Origin: Rallus limicola
Lineage: Eukaryota; Chordata; Aves; Gruiformes; Rallidae
NCBI GenBank assembly: GCA_022605955.1
Contig: JAKCOZ010000008.1
Coordinates: 37,736,547-37,800,546, forward strand
Reading direction: 5' to 3'
DNA length: 64,000 nt
Both the position numbers and the translations under genes were made by a program. Below are positions 49,242 through 61,440 of this stretch, in pieces (position 1 is the first letter of the stretch; every line of letters starts with the position of its first letter). The notes beneath the pieces are model-generated. The model was not told the origin of the DNA. It was given only the letters and a program-made list of their open reading frames with translations, and did no database searches.

Positions 49242-49275
49242 TGTCCTGGTTTCATGCAGGGACAGTAAACCAACT
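49242..49275 (+). mobile_element. Possible 5' stub of an LTR
   Basis: TGTCCTGGTTTCATGCAGGG followed by ACAGTAAAC resembles the first 30 bases of the LTR at 30.5 kb with a few changes. Nothing LTR-like continues beyond. It could be a short relic or chance. Confidence 0.25.
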
Positions 49276-50463
49276 GTCCCCCTCACTCATTTCTGTCCCC
49301 ACCTCTGCAAAGGGCAGGTGTTGAGGATGAGGAGGAGAGAACATCACCGCTGGGTGATGTGCGTGGGTTGGTTTGTTTTGCTGAGTGACGCAGTCAACAG
49401 CAAAGTCAAGACAGGACATGGTAAGAAGGGGAAAGTGGGGATGGAGCAAGGAATTTGGGTTTAGGCTTCACCTTTCTTGACTTTGGAAAGAAACAGGTCC
49501 ATCTCTTTTAAGGTGAAGAGAGCATGGGGGGAAAAACCAAGTCTGAGCTTTTGAGAAATTCCTCTGCGTTATTTGCTGAATCAGGCCTGAAGCTGCAAAC
49601 ACTCCTCTCACCACAGAGGGCATCTTTTTAAGCCGATTTACCTTTTCAGTTCTGAGCACAGCTAAGTTTTGCCAGCAGGACTAGGCTTTTTGGTGACCTG
49701 CCCTTTGCAATACCCTGGGAGCTCACATCAAGAGGAGAGATGCACCAGAGTCTCTATTTCCTACTTCCAAACCCCTTCTTCCCTTTCCAACATTTCCCCC
49801 CTGCTGTAAAGAGTAGCTGAGGTGAGGATCCTCAATTATTCTTGGTGCTTTGGCTGCATTTAAGCGTTGTGGGATGTTATATGGAACTGAGTACTGAACC
49901 TGCCTCTCAAAAGCCGCCCCGTGCAGGGTAAGGCTCCCAGGTATTTTCCCGTGGTCAGAAATCTCTCAAAGGTTCATACATTAAAAATCTGTTTATTGAA
50001 GCTTTTCTTGTGCCATGGTGCTTGATTTTTATTTTTTTTTCCTCCCCAGAAGCTTTATGTTTGCCTTTGCTGGGGCTTCTCAAAATAAAATATAAACATC
50101 GGTGCTTCTGGCAAGGGTCCTCTGCATTTGCAAGGCTGGAGCTGGAAGCTGGATTTCAGGCACCATTCCCAGGGACAGCGAAAAGCTAGTCCACAAAAAG
50201 GATGCAAAAGAATGCCATTTTCGGGTGAATTTGGGGAGAAAAGTAGGTTTTGGGGGGTTGGTGTCCCATCCCCCCCCCCCTTATTTAGTGATTGCATCCA
50301 TGGTGGATCACATTAAAGCAAGAAGGAGGGTTGTGCTTACAGAGTCGGGAGGAAGGTCCCCAGGTAAATCCATCCTCCTGGGATAATTGGGAATACTTAT
50401 CCTGGGCAGGGCAACGCCTCAGGAGCAGCATTGAGGGGAATGAAAGACAAACTCCTTTCCCCT

Positions 50464-50482
50464 CCCCCCCCCCCCCCCCCCC
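50464..50482. repeat. Poly-C homopolymer of about 19 bases
   Basis: This is an uninterrupted C run. Its length is likely to be polymorphic or uncertain in assembly. Confidence 0.9.
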
Positions 50483-52167
50483 ACCTCGTGCTCTCCCTCT
50501 TGTTATTATCTACACATAAATAATTCACATTCTTTGCAAGCCAAGTCTTGTCTTGACTGAAGGAGTTCAGATCATTAGAAACCCAACAATTTTCTGCATA
50601 TTTCATGATAAAAGAAGCTTCAACTGGGCAGGAGGGGATTGAGGGGGGGAAGGGGAATGGATAGGATTTCTTCTGCTCCTGGGAATTTCCAGAGATTTCT
50701 GAGCTACCAGAGACCCCTGGATACCCAGAGAGAAAAAAGCAGCAGCGTGGAAAAAGTGGAAGGACCTCCCAGAGAGCCCAGAGGATCTACATGTGTCAGG
50801 TCAGGATGTTCTTGGGGAGCATCACCCTGCTGGGAGGAGGACAGAGATGCTATGCTGAGGGAGAAGCGGTGCTGTGGAGTGCAGGTTCCCATTTGTGTCC
50901 CGCTCAGATTTCAAGTTAGATTTCCTTCTATACATTTAATAACAGAACATGCCTTCAAAAAAAAAAAATGGAAAGATGGAAAGAGCCATCTCAAAGCAGA
51001 CACAATCCATACCAAAGGTGGAATTTCAGCATTATCCAAATGGTCAAGGTCACTGCAGCTCGCTCCTTTCTCACCCCTGTGGTGGCGTTTTGCCATCAGT
51101 GTTTCCATGAAATGGCTGGGTTTTGATGAATTCTCATTTTTGGGTGGCAAGGGAGATGGAGCACTGGATGGTTTCCAAGCAGCTCCATTATAGATGCCAA
51201 CGTTTTGCATGGGGCCTCTCTCACCTCGGCTTATTGGTCACCAAGACACGACCTTGCAGGGCTGAGTCTACACTGGAGCAGGCAATGACGATGGGCTGAT
51301 AGGGCCATCAGTGGAAATTTGGGTCTGTCCCTATCAAACCAGGCACACAGACTCCAAAAGGCCTTTCCCAGCCCATCAAAAACATCCTTGAGACCTCCAG
51401 CTTGATTCTGGAGGTTAATCTGGATTTCTTATTGAATTTCCCTCTTCTACCTTCACTGATTTCAGAGCAGAAATTAGTGGGGATGTGGGGAGGTTCTTCC
51501 CTGACCCACAGGCTGGTGGCTCAGAGAGCAGTCAGAGAGCTGATTGCCCCTATCAATGCATCCACCCCATCCAGGAGAAGAGCATTCTGAGGTAAGGGAA
51601 ACACTGGAACAGGGGTCAACGGGCAGAAAGTAGTTGAGAAGAGTTGTGGGCTGGGAATTAAAAGGTTCTCAATCACCAGAAGAAACTTCCTCCTTAGGAG
51701 GGACAGGCAGAGCCAGGGTTCAACCAGGAGGCAAGAAGACTTCTTGAAGGGGTTGGACTTGGTGGGCCCAACCTTGGTGCCACGAGCCGTCAGAGAACAA
51801 GTCAGTGGGAACCTCATCCCAGTGCTCCCATGACATCAGGCACGTGCTGGACCACAGGAGCGGGAAGCAGCTTTCATAAGCTGCTGTGCAGGTCCTTCAG
51901 CCGCTGGCAAAGACAATGCTCTTCCACCTCCAGCTCATGTTTGACATCAGCCCAGAGTTTCTCCCTCCCGACATCTGCTGGGGTGGACACGCCAGCTGGT
52001 TGCCCCTGTTGGGACACTGGAACACTGTTGCGTGGCAGGGCTGAAACCGTGGGGATCAATGAGGTTCTGGTGACACAAGAGCTAATGAAATATCTGCGGT
52101 CTGAGAGGTCTCCTGGCACTCTCCCTGTCTGCAATTATCTCTATGTATGAAAAACAGCTACATCCAG

Positions 52168-52188
52168 ATATATATATATATATATATA
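52168..52188. repeat. (AT)n microsatellite, short
   Basis: About ten AT units in otherwise unique sequence. Confidence 0.95.
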
Positions 52189-54952
52189 AAACCTCCAAAT
52201 GTACCCAAGACTTATTTGCAAGTAATTACAGATAAGGAACTTGAACACTGCTGCTGTCTCAGCAGACACAGCCCCTCCTCCCTCTGCCCCATCCCCCCCA
52301 CCCCACTTCTCCCTCCCATCTTTCTGCGTCACTCCCTCGTTATCTGGCTAAAAATAAAGGAGCGTTAGGCACCCAAGTCTCCCATGGGCAACCACAGGAT
52401 AAACATTGAGCTTTGGTGTTAGCAACCCATGAAGAGGGGTGGGGAGCAGCCACCCACATCAGCATTTGCCTCAAAGAGGCACCCCGGCCTCCAGCCCTGC
52501 AGCAAGGATGGTGTGTGGAGAGGAGGTAGGGGACAAGGACATTGCTCACAGACCCCCAACCCTCTTCTCCCAGACAGTGCTCATCCAGGGCTGAGCCAGT
52601 TTTTAGGTAGAAATGAGCCAGTACAATCTCTGCTCAGCTCAGAGCATCCTCAGAGGTTACAAACCCTCGGGCCACAGTGGTAAAACACCAGCTGAGCTCG
52701 CTTGTCCTAAACCAGCCCTTTCGCTGACCTCCTAACTGGTTTATGGCCTCCTCATGCTCCACCGCTCCCTTCAAACACGTTGTCACACCGGGACTTCCTC
52801 ACCTGCAGTCACGCTTGGGCTTTCACCCATCACAACCCAGCAGTTACCAGGGGCGCAGAGCAGACAGGCTGAAAAGAGATGCTGAGGTTTCAATAAACCC
52901 CTTTGCCCCCACTGCCACCACCTGCATTGCTCTAATTGAGTTGTACAGGGGGTTTTGGGGCTCTTTGCACCACGCCCTTGTGATGAAAGGATGATGGGCA
53001 GCACCTTAGGAGGGGTTGGGCTGGGTGGGAAGGCAGCTGGGGATGAGTTTAAACCATCTTCCCAATTTGAGATGCTCTGGGGCTGCTGGAAATACCAGAG
53101 GGAATGCAGCAGGTCCCAGGGCTGGGCTGAGGTTCGAGGAGAAACATCAACAGGGGCTCCCCACCTCTCCAGGACCACCAGATGCCACAGCATGGGAGAC
53201 AAAGAACCATGCATGAGGAAGGCTAAGGACTGTTTCTTCTGGAGATGAGGCTGTCTCACAGGTAGGTTAGATGGGGAACAGTTGAGTCCACACTCCACAG
53301 ATGCTGTAGGGGTGGGTGGGGAGGTTGTTGTTTTTCTTCTCCTCTTTTTCCCCACAGCAAGCTCTAACAGATGTCTCCATCCAAGTCATCAGGTGGTCTC
53401 TAAGGCTGCCTGGGAAAGAGCATGGCCCATCCTGGGAGGATGTGGTGGGCAAGGAAACATCGCAGAGCTGCGGCGCTGCCGTTCCCCCGCCTGCCCACGG
53501 ACCTTGCAAGCGGCAGAAGCCAAAGGATGGGTCAGTTGCCAAAGAGTTGAAAGGGCCCCCTTGTTAGAGAGTGCAAGCAGCAAGGGAGGGGGCTTTCCAA
53601 GAGCTATTTAAACATTAACCAGCACAACAATTGCCCTCTGTTCCCAACTCCCCGTTGCCACACTGGTCTTTCACCTCTGCGTGGGTGGATCTGCAGGGTC
53701 CCGAGGTGCTTCCAGCCCAGGAGCCACGGCCTGTCTGCTGCTGGCACAGCAGTGATGGGACCCTCTGTGCCATCTCCTCTGCCTGGCAGACCTTGTTACC
53801 ATCCTGATAGCTGCAGGGGAATCCACGAGTGTGGGGTTGGGGGTTTCAAATGGGTTATTAGCCTACCTTTCACAGCTGAACTTGAAGTTTCAGAGAGCCA
53901 CAGCTCATAAAATAACTGTCAGCTTGATGCTGAACCAAGTCACTCAGCCCTGGTGTAGCTCTCTGCCCACAGGGCAAGTGGGAATATCCAGACCTGCAGC
54001 AATCTCCCCCACCCAAAGCACCAATTCCCCACCACCTAAGGTACAGTCCTGCACATTTACCATCTTTAGGATGAGCATCTGAGCATTGCAACTCCACCAA
54101 CATCTTTTTAGCCTGGGGTAGTAAGATAAAGGCTGATAACCTTCCTTTACACCTGTAGAAAATGTCAAGTGATGCGACCAGGGTTAGGCAGGAGTCAGTG
54201 GCAGAGTCCAAAAAAACTCCAGTGGGACACAGCTTGGTGTCCTGCTTTCCTTCTAGCAGAAAAATACAGACTTAAAAGCAATGCCAGGTGGGATTTGGAG
54301 CTTCAGGTCCAGCTGTCTCTCCAGACACCAACTTTTGGGAATGCTCCAGCCTGACTTTCCCATTGCCCAGTGCCCACAAGCAGGCTGTCGTCCCTCTCCC
54401 CCATTGCCCTGTGGCCATGGGCTCAGTGACACTTCTCCCAAACTTACTGCCCCACACATGCTGCAAGCCCTATGATTAGTATTAGTCAGGGCTGTAAGGG
54501 AGGGAGGAGGAAGGGGGTCATGAGGCACGTAGGATTATTCCTGGTCACCTGTCAGCCGGTTATAGCTCCAGGGAACACACAGTGGATTTGTAACCCCCCT
54601 TCCATCAGTATTTTAACATAGTTGCTGGGGAGTTGCTCTTTCTTTTTTTTGTAGCTTTCCTCCTGTAAATCCCACTCAAGCATCTGAGGGAAGCAAATAC
54701 AAGCTAAGCTGAAATAAACACAATGGTTTATTAGAGCAAATACTCCCAGGCTGGGCTCCCCATATTCCCTAGTCATCATGAACTACCCTTGATAAGAATA
54801 TCCTTGTACTGAAACCTCTCAATTTTGCTCTACTAGGCAAGTGCTACCTTCCCCTCCCCCCCTCACCCATATTGGGGTTTTTTTTTGGCATGGTGTTTGT
54901 GTGAAGTGCCTTAGTACCCTGCAGACCTGGCTCAGGGCAGTGGCCCTTTGCC

Positions 54953-55000
54953 ACTTGGGGTAGTTCACATTGGGGTAATTCACTTGGGGTAGTTCACATT
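54953..55000. repeat. Short tandem duplication around TTGGGGTAGTTCACATTG
   Basis: The string CACTTGGGGTAGTTCACATT occurs at 29-base spacing, with a related TTGGGGTAATTCAC between the copies. Confidence 0.85.
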
Positions 55001-55980
55001 GAAGAGGCTCTAGGATGAAGCTGCCTGAATTGAAAACAAAGCAGATTGGGTCCAAGTTTGAATCTGTGTGAGGGTTTTGGGTTTGGGTGTTTTTTTAACT
55101 TTTTGCAATGGTTTTTGGTCCATTTCACAGAGATGGTCACCCTCACCTCACCCAAACTTTGCCCAGAAGTACCTTGTGCTGTGTGATAAACCATCTCTCT
55201 TTGCATTATGTCATGCTTCAAGGATTCGGTGCCCTACAAATTACGCTAACCAAGATGATCCTTTTAAAGATGCTTGCTTGGGAGGCAAATCCCATTTGAA
55301 ATAAAGCAGAGGGATTTAGCTTAACAAGGCAAACCGGGGAAAGAGAGGGAGAAGGACCCGTGTCGCCGAGACACCAAGACCAAGGTGGAGGGAGAATCTG
55401 CAGAAGAGGGGCCATGGAGCTCGCAGGGCAAAGGAGGTGACGTGAAGCTCTGTGCATGACAACGTGGGACATGCCAAGCTGTGGGAGTGGCATTCCAAGC
55501 ACCCTTGTCTGGGACAGTAAGAGGAGATTGGCGGCACTCAGAGAGGGCATGTCAGGGACCTGTGGCTCCTGGCCAGACCCCAGCCCTGGTCCTCACCACT
55601 TTCTTTGTGCCCTGTGCAAGGGCAGCATCCTGGGGCCCTGCCCGCTGGCCTGCTGGGGAACCACAGTACCAGCATCACCAGCTGTTTGGCTGAACACTCT
55701 GCTGGGGGAGGTGGTATGACAGCATAAATCACGGCCGGCGTGCTGCTGCGGGGCACCGCAAGGTCAGCGAGATCCTTCTGACACGTTTTCATGACAACTG
55801 GCCTAAACAACTGGCCTAAACATGTGAAAACCCCTGCTGACAAAAGCACTCTCTGGCCAGGAGGATGGGCTGTGGGGCTTGAGGGAGGATGTCCATCCTC
55901 GCAGCTGGAGGCACAAGCTTTGCTTGCAAGAAGACACAACCATGTCCCACCCCTTCCCACAAGCCAGAGGCTTTAAAACC

Positions 55981-56036
55981 CCAAACCTGAGACAGCTCAG
56001 CTCAGCCCCCAAACCTGAGACATCTCAGCTCAGCCC
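55981..56036. repeat. Tandem duplication, 28-base unit, two copies
   Basis: The unit starts CCAAACCTGAGACA and ends CTCAGCTCAGCCC; the copies differ by one base (G/T), so the duplication is recent. Confidence 0.95.
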
Positions 56037-57714
56037 CCTGCCACCATTCACGGGGCTGGGGGGGTTGATCCAGTTGCACACGCAAAGTTGCAGCCTCTCA
56101 AAACCTACAAGCCAAATGCTTCTGGCTGGGGTTTTTTCCCTCCAGCACAGGGATGATTCCCCCATTAAACGTGGAGGAGAGCCCCCCCAGCTCTGTGCAG
56201 GCACAGCAGGTCACCCTGTGTGTCCATGGGACCTGAGTCAGGGCTCTCTTGTGAACAGATAAGCCTGTACAGGGACATGGCACCAGCACACACGACCCCT
56301 CTGCGTCAGGAAAACCACCATGAATCCACTCCTGCCAGGCAGGATTGGTGAAGATGGGTCCTATCACATTACAGAGGGTGCCAGCACCCCAGCATCCACC
56401 TCTGGGCTTTCAGATCCATGGAATTCAGGCCAGGAGAAACACACCATGTCCAGCACGTTGCCTGCAAAACAGGCACAAAGGGAAGCGACAGTTGGAAGCA
56501 TCTTCAGGCTGGACCAGACCACACACTCACTTTGCCACCCACTTGGCAGAGAGACAGGAACATGGTGGTGATGCTCTGTGTGAGGAAGGAGCCCACAGGG
56601 AGCTGCACCTTTTGGAGGCTCTCCACACAGCCATGAGGCAGCTGAGCACTTACTGACTCAGTCCTTGAATGCCATGGATCACTGTCCAGCTCAGCTCCAA
56701 GTGATTTCTGGGTGTGCACCAGCAGCCTTGACAGGAGCTCAGGAAACCGTGTCGCTAGTTGGTGAGCGGTGTTTGAGGTCCTGGGACCCTTTCAACACCC
56801 AGAGCCCTGACCCTGCAGAGCAGACAGCATGTCCTCCCTTGGGCACGCTGCAAACTGAGGGGATGACCTGGGAAGCAAAGAGGAGCCCAGCACAGCCCCA
56901 GAGCAGAGAGCAAGCCCTCCCAAACCCTGCCAGGCAGCACTTGAACGAGCTGCGTTCATCATTTCCTCTCTCCAGCTGCCATGTCATCATTTAAAAAAAA
57001 ATAAAAAAAAAAAAAAGAGAAAGAAAAAGTCATTTACTGCCCAGTTCTGGCTCTCCCTCTCCGAAATGTCACCCCAGTGTTTCCTGTGTCAGCAGCCACC
57101 CAGGAGCAGAGGCAGCCTCCAGCTCTGCAGCATCCTGTTCTTCAGCTGCCCGCCTGGTGCTTTAACCCCTGCGGACCTGGCTCTCTGCCACAGCTTCCCA
57201 GGAGCCATGTGCTGGGAAAAGGAAAAATAATAGTAATAAAGCCCCACTGAGCAACAACAAACACTTTCTCTCTCTTGCCTCCGAGTGCTGTGGCCTCCTT
57301 TGCATTGGTTTGAAATGAAGAGGGGTGAGGGAAGGACCCACGCCACACAGAGCTCTCCCCATCAAGCTGGGATGCAGAGAAATGAAGTGACCCACGATAA
57401 GAGATCAGATTTCTTTAACTGCAAAATTATCAATGTCCTGGAGGGGCCACACTACCAAGGGGCTGCCACACACCAGGCTGGGTGCAGGGTGACCCTCAGC
57501 AGTTCACTTCTCCATCCCTGCACCCACAGGGTGGTGGAGCTGCCAGGGGGTGGGGTGAAAAGCAGGAGCAACCTCTTTCATCACAACACACTACAAGATC
57601 CAACTGTAAAGCACAGCATTGTTGGTTTTGAGAAATAAGCAGAACAAGACTTGGGTTTGGTTTTTTGTTGGTTTTTTTTTTTTTTTTTATCAGGCCCTTT
57701 CATTGTATAAATAA

Positions 57715-57720
57715 TTTATT
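57715..57720 (-). terminator. ARL4C: Distal polyadenylation signal AATAAA of ARL4C
   Basis: Plus-strand TTTATT reads AATAAA on the gene strand, within the AU-rich context AATAAATTATTTATAC. Cleavage would be expected about 10-30 bases on, near 57690-57705. It is followed on the gene strand by an A tract (plus-strand T run 57672-57688) and lacks an obvious GU-rich element, which is slightly unusual. Confidence 0.55.
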
Positions 57721-58585
57721 TCAATTCACAGCATTATGTCTGCATCTTTAAAAAAAAAAAAATAAAATAAAAGAGAGAAGAAAAGACAGGAGGAACAGAG
57801 ACTGACATACAATGGCCAGGGTAGGATGTGGGCAGCAGGATGTCCAACATTGATGGGAACACACTGCAGAGGTACTTGGGGAAACGAGTGCAGTACCTCG
57901 TGGCAGCTTGCTAAAATAAAACCAAAGGTCATTGGAACACACTTAGGGAAGGCGCACAGCCTGGCAAAGAAAAATAGTAACCATAATAAGCCCCTTAACC
58001 GCAGCTTTGCAGAGGCACCTCTTCTAGCCCACCGTAGGCGATGCGCATCTTCATACAGGGAAACACAAACCAGCCAGCCTACGGCTGTGAAACGTTACAG
58101 AGATACCATGGAAGCCGTTAGCTACTAATTGGGGGGGGGGGGGGAAATACCCAAAATAAAGTCTTATTAGCTATTGCAGGAAGCAAGAGCCGGTGGGAAC
58201 GGCTCCAGCACAGCATCCCACCTGGCTCAGCTGAACTTTCACGCACTCGCTGCCAGTGGAGAGTGAGGCTCAAGAGCTCTGCCCAACACGTCTCCAAGGG
58301 GATGCTGCATGTAACAGACTCAGCTCTCTGAAATCCACCCCACCAGGCTTTCCGTGCCAGCATTCACTAAACCAAGACCTACGTCTTGACAGCGAGGAGG
58401 CAAAACCCGCCACTAATAGCCTGCACGTGTCCTGCTTCTGTTCAACCTGATGGTGGTGGGGGAAACATATTCTTATGTTTTGCCTCTAAGCCAGGTAGGT
58501 GGCTCTCCAAAGAAAGAAAAAGAAAAGGGTTAATATATGTGGCTTCAGTGGCATCAAAAATAAATAATTTAATTTTTTTTCTTGT

Positions 58586-58587
<2 letters not shown>

Positions 58588-58617
<30 letters not shown>
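58588..58617. repeat. (CT)n microsatellite in the probable ARL4C 3' UTR
   Basis: About fourteen CT units with one TT interruption; in the transcript sense it is a GA repeat. Confidence 0.95.
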
Positions 58618-59800
58618 CAGCAAGTACCAAAGTGTTGGAGGTGAAGACAAAGCAAAGCAAAGCGGGAACAGAGCCACATGAAGTGATGGGACCAGCCCAC
58701 TCACTCACTCAGCACGCAGGTCGGGACTCGCGCTGGGAACTCGGGTCCCGCAAGAGGAGGAATAGGGGAATACAGACGACTTGGCTGCAACGTTTGCTTC
58801 CTAACGCCGAAAAACAAATACCAAACCAAACCAAACCAACGCCAATTCCCCCCCCCTTCCCCCCCCAAAAAAAACCCCAATGCTTATTTGGAAGGTGCCG
58901 CGCTCATCGTTGCAAGGGGAGGTCCCTGAATCCCAAAATGGGATTTTTTGTGTCTTTTGTCTGCTTGGTGGTTTCTCCTTGGCCGCTCTGGGACAGAGGG
59001 GTTCTAAATGGGAAGGCTGGTGTAACATCACCCAGAAAATCCTGCCGGGCCGCGGGGCTGAAAACTCAGGGTATTTGGTGCCTGTCTGCCCACCCACCCA
59101 CATCCCCCCTCCCCCCCCCATTCCCCCCCCCCCTCCCCCGAGGGTGGCTTGCTTCTGCTTTGTGGGCAGCGTGGAAAGCCGGGACCCTGATCTTCTCCTC
59201 CAGGTAGATGGCTTCCAGGCCAAAACAGAGGCAGCAAAGGGTCCCCAGGACCTCATTCCCCTCCAGGTACCAAAATGCCCACCTGCAGAAGGATGTGGCG
59301 AGGCGGGAGGGGCCCACACGGCCGCACCAAGGGCTCCTCTGTTTCCAGTTGGGTTTTAATCTTATATATATAAAACAAACTCACTTCCCACTCTCCTACG
59401 CACAGCCCTCCCCCCCCCCCCCCAAACCCCACGCTGCCCTGACCTCCTGCACAGACAGCGGGGCGACACGGTGAGGGGGTCCCACGAAGCTGCTTTTTTG
59501 GTTGGTTATATGAAATGCCCCCCCGAGTTTGGCTCACCCAGCTGGAGCCAGCCCGGCGCCAGAGGCAGGGCTGCACCTCGCTATGCCCTCACTAAAGAGG
59601 GGGGATGGGGGGGGGGAGGGGGAAGCGAAGGGTCCCCCGGCTCCTCAGGTACCCCCAGCCCTCGGAGCACGCCCCCGCCTGTCACAGCACAGACCTGTGC
59701 TTCGGCGGGTGACACAATTAATTAAACCTCGGAGAAGGGGGACAAACACTCCCCATCCCAAAATGCTCCCAGCAGCGCGCACCCAAAAACCTTGACTTTT

Positions 59801-59806
59801 TTTATT
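59801..59806 (-). terminator. ARL4C: Possible proximal polyadenylation signal AATAAA in the ARL4C 3' UTR
   Basis: Plus-strand TTTATT gives a canonical AATAAA on the gene strand about 1.06 kb after the stop codon, next to an A-rich stretch. Use of this site would give a short 3' UTR isoform without the distal G-rich runs. Only the hexamer is seen; use is inferred. Confidence 0.3.
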
Positions 59807-60861
59807 ATTGGGTTTTTCCTTGTTTAAAACAAACAGCTTAAAGCTCAGCACCAGTCAGCAGCTGCTGAGCACCCCCAGCGCTGCAGCCTTACCCCCCACC
59901 CCATCCTCCTCCTCCTCCTCCCCAGGCTGAAGGCTGCCTCTCCTCGCTCTGCACCCATCCGCGCCCTAAAACAGCAGCCGTGGGAGGAGGGGTGGGGGTG
60001 GGTGGTTGTCCCCCTACCCATCACCCCACAGACATTTCGTGCTGGCCGAACCCAGCTCGCCCCCCCCCCCTCCCCTTTCCCGCCCCCCCGCGTTTTCGAC
60101 ACCCCATCCCACCGACAAACGCGGGGGAGGGATGCTGGGATGCGGACAGACATCGGGGAGCAGCTGGACACCCCCTCATCGCTGACCTTGCCGAGTCAGG
60201 GCGCTCCCTTCACACACACGCGCCCCCCCCCCCCCTCCTCCTCCGCCGCCCTTCCCACCCCATATCATTCATCCCTCCCCACCGCATCCCTGCTAACGCT
60301 CCCCCACCCCCCCAAAAAAAAAAAACCCAAACACCCCAAACCCACAGGTTCAAGATCCAGAAGCACTCAGGGCTTCTCTCAAATGCACTTCAACAGGGTC
60401 CTGCCCTGTTCGCCCCCGGCACACAAAAGCTCGGTGGTCCCGAAGGACGGGGGAAGGGGGAGGAGGTGTGTTGGGAGGGAGGGGGTCTCGCTTGTATTCC
60501 CAGCCCAGCCCGGGGCCGCAGGAGGTCCGGATGGGGCCCGCGGGAGCACGGTGGTCCATGGAAAGGGGGGGGGGGCGGTGGGAGAGGGGAGATCCCGGCT
60601 CTCGCCCGCAGCCGGGATCTGGCCTTGGCTGGCGGGAGCGGCTTTGTTATCACCACCATTGTCTTTTCAATTGGAAAGGAGGCCAAAAAAAAGAAAAAGA
60701 GGGGGTGGGGGTGAAGAAAAAAAAGGGGGGGGGGAGGGGGAAACAAACCAAACCCAAACCCCGAATCGTAACAATTAAACCAAAAAGAATCGCTTTGGTT
60801 CTCTCTCCCCCTCGGTTCCTTTGTCTGCTTGCCCATCCCACCCCGCGGATCTACGGGGCTT

Positions 60862-61440
60862 CTACCGCTTCTTCTTCTGCTTGAGGGACTTCCTCCGCTT
60901 CAGGATCATCTCGTAGAGCTTGTCCATGCCCTCCGTGAGCCCCTCGCCGATGATGGCGCAGGCGGGCTGGATGTGGTAGGTGGTGGAAGGCGTCAGCTCG
61001 TGGAGAGCCAGCTGCTTCTCGATCTCGGCCACCGGCAAGGACTTGGGCAGGTCCTGCTTGTTGGCGATGACCAGCAGCGGGGTGCCCTGGTTCTCGGCGA
61101 ACTTGGTCACCTTGTGCAGCTCCGTTTTAGCCTCCTCCAGCCGGTCCACGTCCACCGAGTCCACCACGTAGATGATGCCATCGGTGCAGCGGCTGTAGGA
61201 CTTCCAAAGCGGGCGCAGCTTCTCCTGGCCGCCCACGTCCCAAAAGTGGCAGCTGATCCCTTTGGCCGTCCCGTTGCTCAGCCGGATTTTCTCCGTGTTG
61301 AACCCGATGGTGGGCACGGTGTTGACGAACTCGTTGAACTTCAACCGGTAAAGCACCGTGGTCTTCCCCGCCGAGTCCAGGCCCAGCATGACGATATGCA
61401 GGGACTGGAAGGCGGAGATGTTGGAGGAGATGTTCCCCAT
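60862..61440 (-). CDS. ARL4C: ADP-ribosylation factor-like GTPase 4C (ARL4C, also called ARL7)
   Basis: The 192-residue frame matches the vertebrate ARL4C family along its whole length, and 192 is the family's usual length. Visible parts in order are: Gly2 for N-myristoylation (MGNISS); G1 P-loop G20-T27 (GLDSAGKT); switch I with T44 (PTIGFNT); G3 W67-Q72 (WDVGGQ), with Q72 as the catalytic glutamine; G4 N127-D130 (NKQD); G5 C161-A162; and a basic C-terminal tail from K181 to R192, ending KQKKKR. From family knowledge, ARL4C is a plasma-membrane GTPase that recruits cytohesin ARF exchange factors, acts on ARF6, actin and tubule shape, and is induced by Wnt/beta-catenin and EGF signalling. The start at 61440 is the first ATG in this frame and has G at -3 and +4. 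The frame stays open upstream but only with GTG or CTG codons. The stop is TAG at 60864-60862. The coding region is one exon and is unbroken. A retrocopy is unlikely, because the family gene is itself single-exon in its coding part and this copy has a CpG-rich promoter. Confidence 0.97.
   Translation of the reverse strand: MGNISSNISAFQSLHIVMLGLDSAGKTTVLYRLKFNEFVNTVPTIGFNTEKIRLSNGTAKGISCHFWDVGGQEKLRPLWKSYSRCTDGIIYVVDSVDVDRLEEAKTELHKVTKFAENQGTPLLVIANKQDLPKSLPVAEIEKQLALHELTPSTTYHIQPACAIIGEGLTEGMDKLYEMILKRRKSLKQKKKR

Larger units (their letters stand above)
49276..57694. other. Non-coding sequence downstream of ARL4C
   Basis: It contains poly-C and AT tracts, two small tandem duplications (54.95 and 55.98 kb) and an A-rich tract at 56992-57029. 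No gene is recognised. It would lie beyond the predicted ARL4C transcript end. Confidence 0.5.
57695..60861 (-). other. ARL4C: Probable 3' untranslated region of ARL4C
   Basis: No reading frame here looks like a protein, and the stretch lies between the ARL4C stop and a good polyadenylation signal about 3.1 kb downstream. A 3' UTR of roughly 3 kb fits what is known for mammalian ARL4C. In the transcript sense it is rich in long G runs (plus-strand C runs near 58849-58866, 59101-59140, 59409-59423, 60061-60092 and 60222-60236). It also holds a CT/GA microsatellite at 58588-58617 and A/T tracts near its far end. The C runs near 60565-60577 and 60725-60737 lie close to the stop codon. The extent is inferred and no transcript evidence is available. 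Confidence 0.6.

Noticed and set aside
51720..51790. GGGGTTGGACTTGGTGGGCC as a CR1 tail
   Set aside because: The match is limited to one short string, without the octamer end or the flanking CR1 signatures.
57672..57688. A tract after the ARL4C 3' end as a sign of a retrocopy
   Set aside because: The gene has an intact frame and a CpG-rich promoter, and the family's coding region is normally one exon; A tracts are also common nearby.
58386..59207. 273-codon open frame on the plus strand
   Set aside because: It crosses a CT microsatellite and C homopolymers in the probable ARL4C 3' UTR; composition is low-complexity and proline-rich.
60002..60778. 258-codon proline- and glycine-rich open frame on the plus strand
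   Set aside because: It is made by C and G homopolymers antisense to the ARL4C 3' UTR, overlapping another long frame in the same tract.
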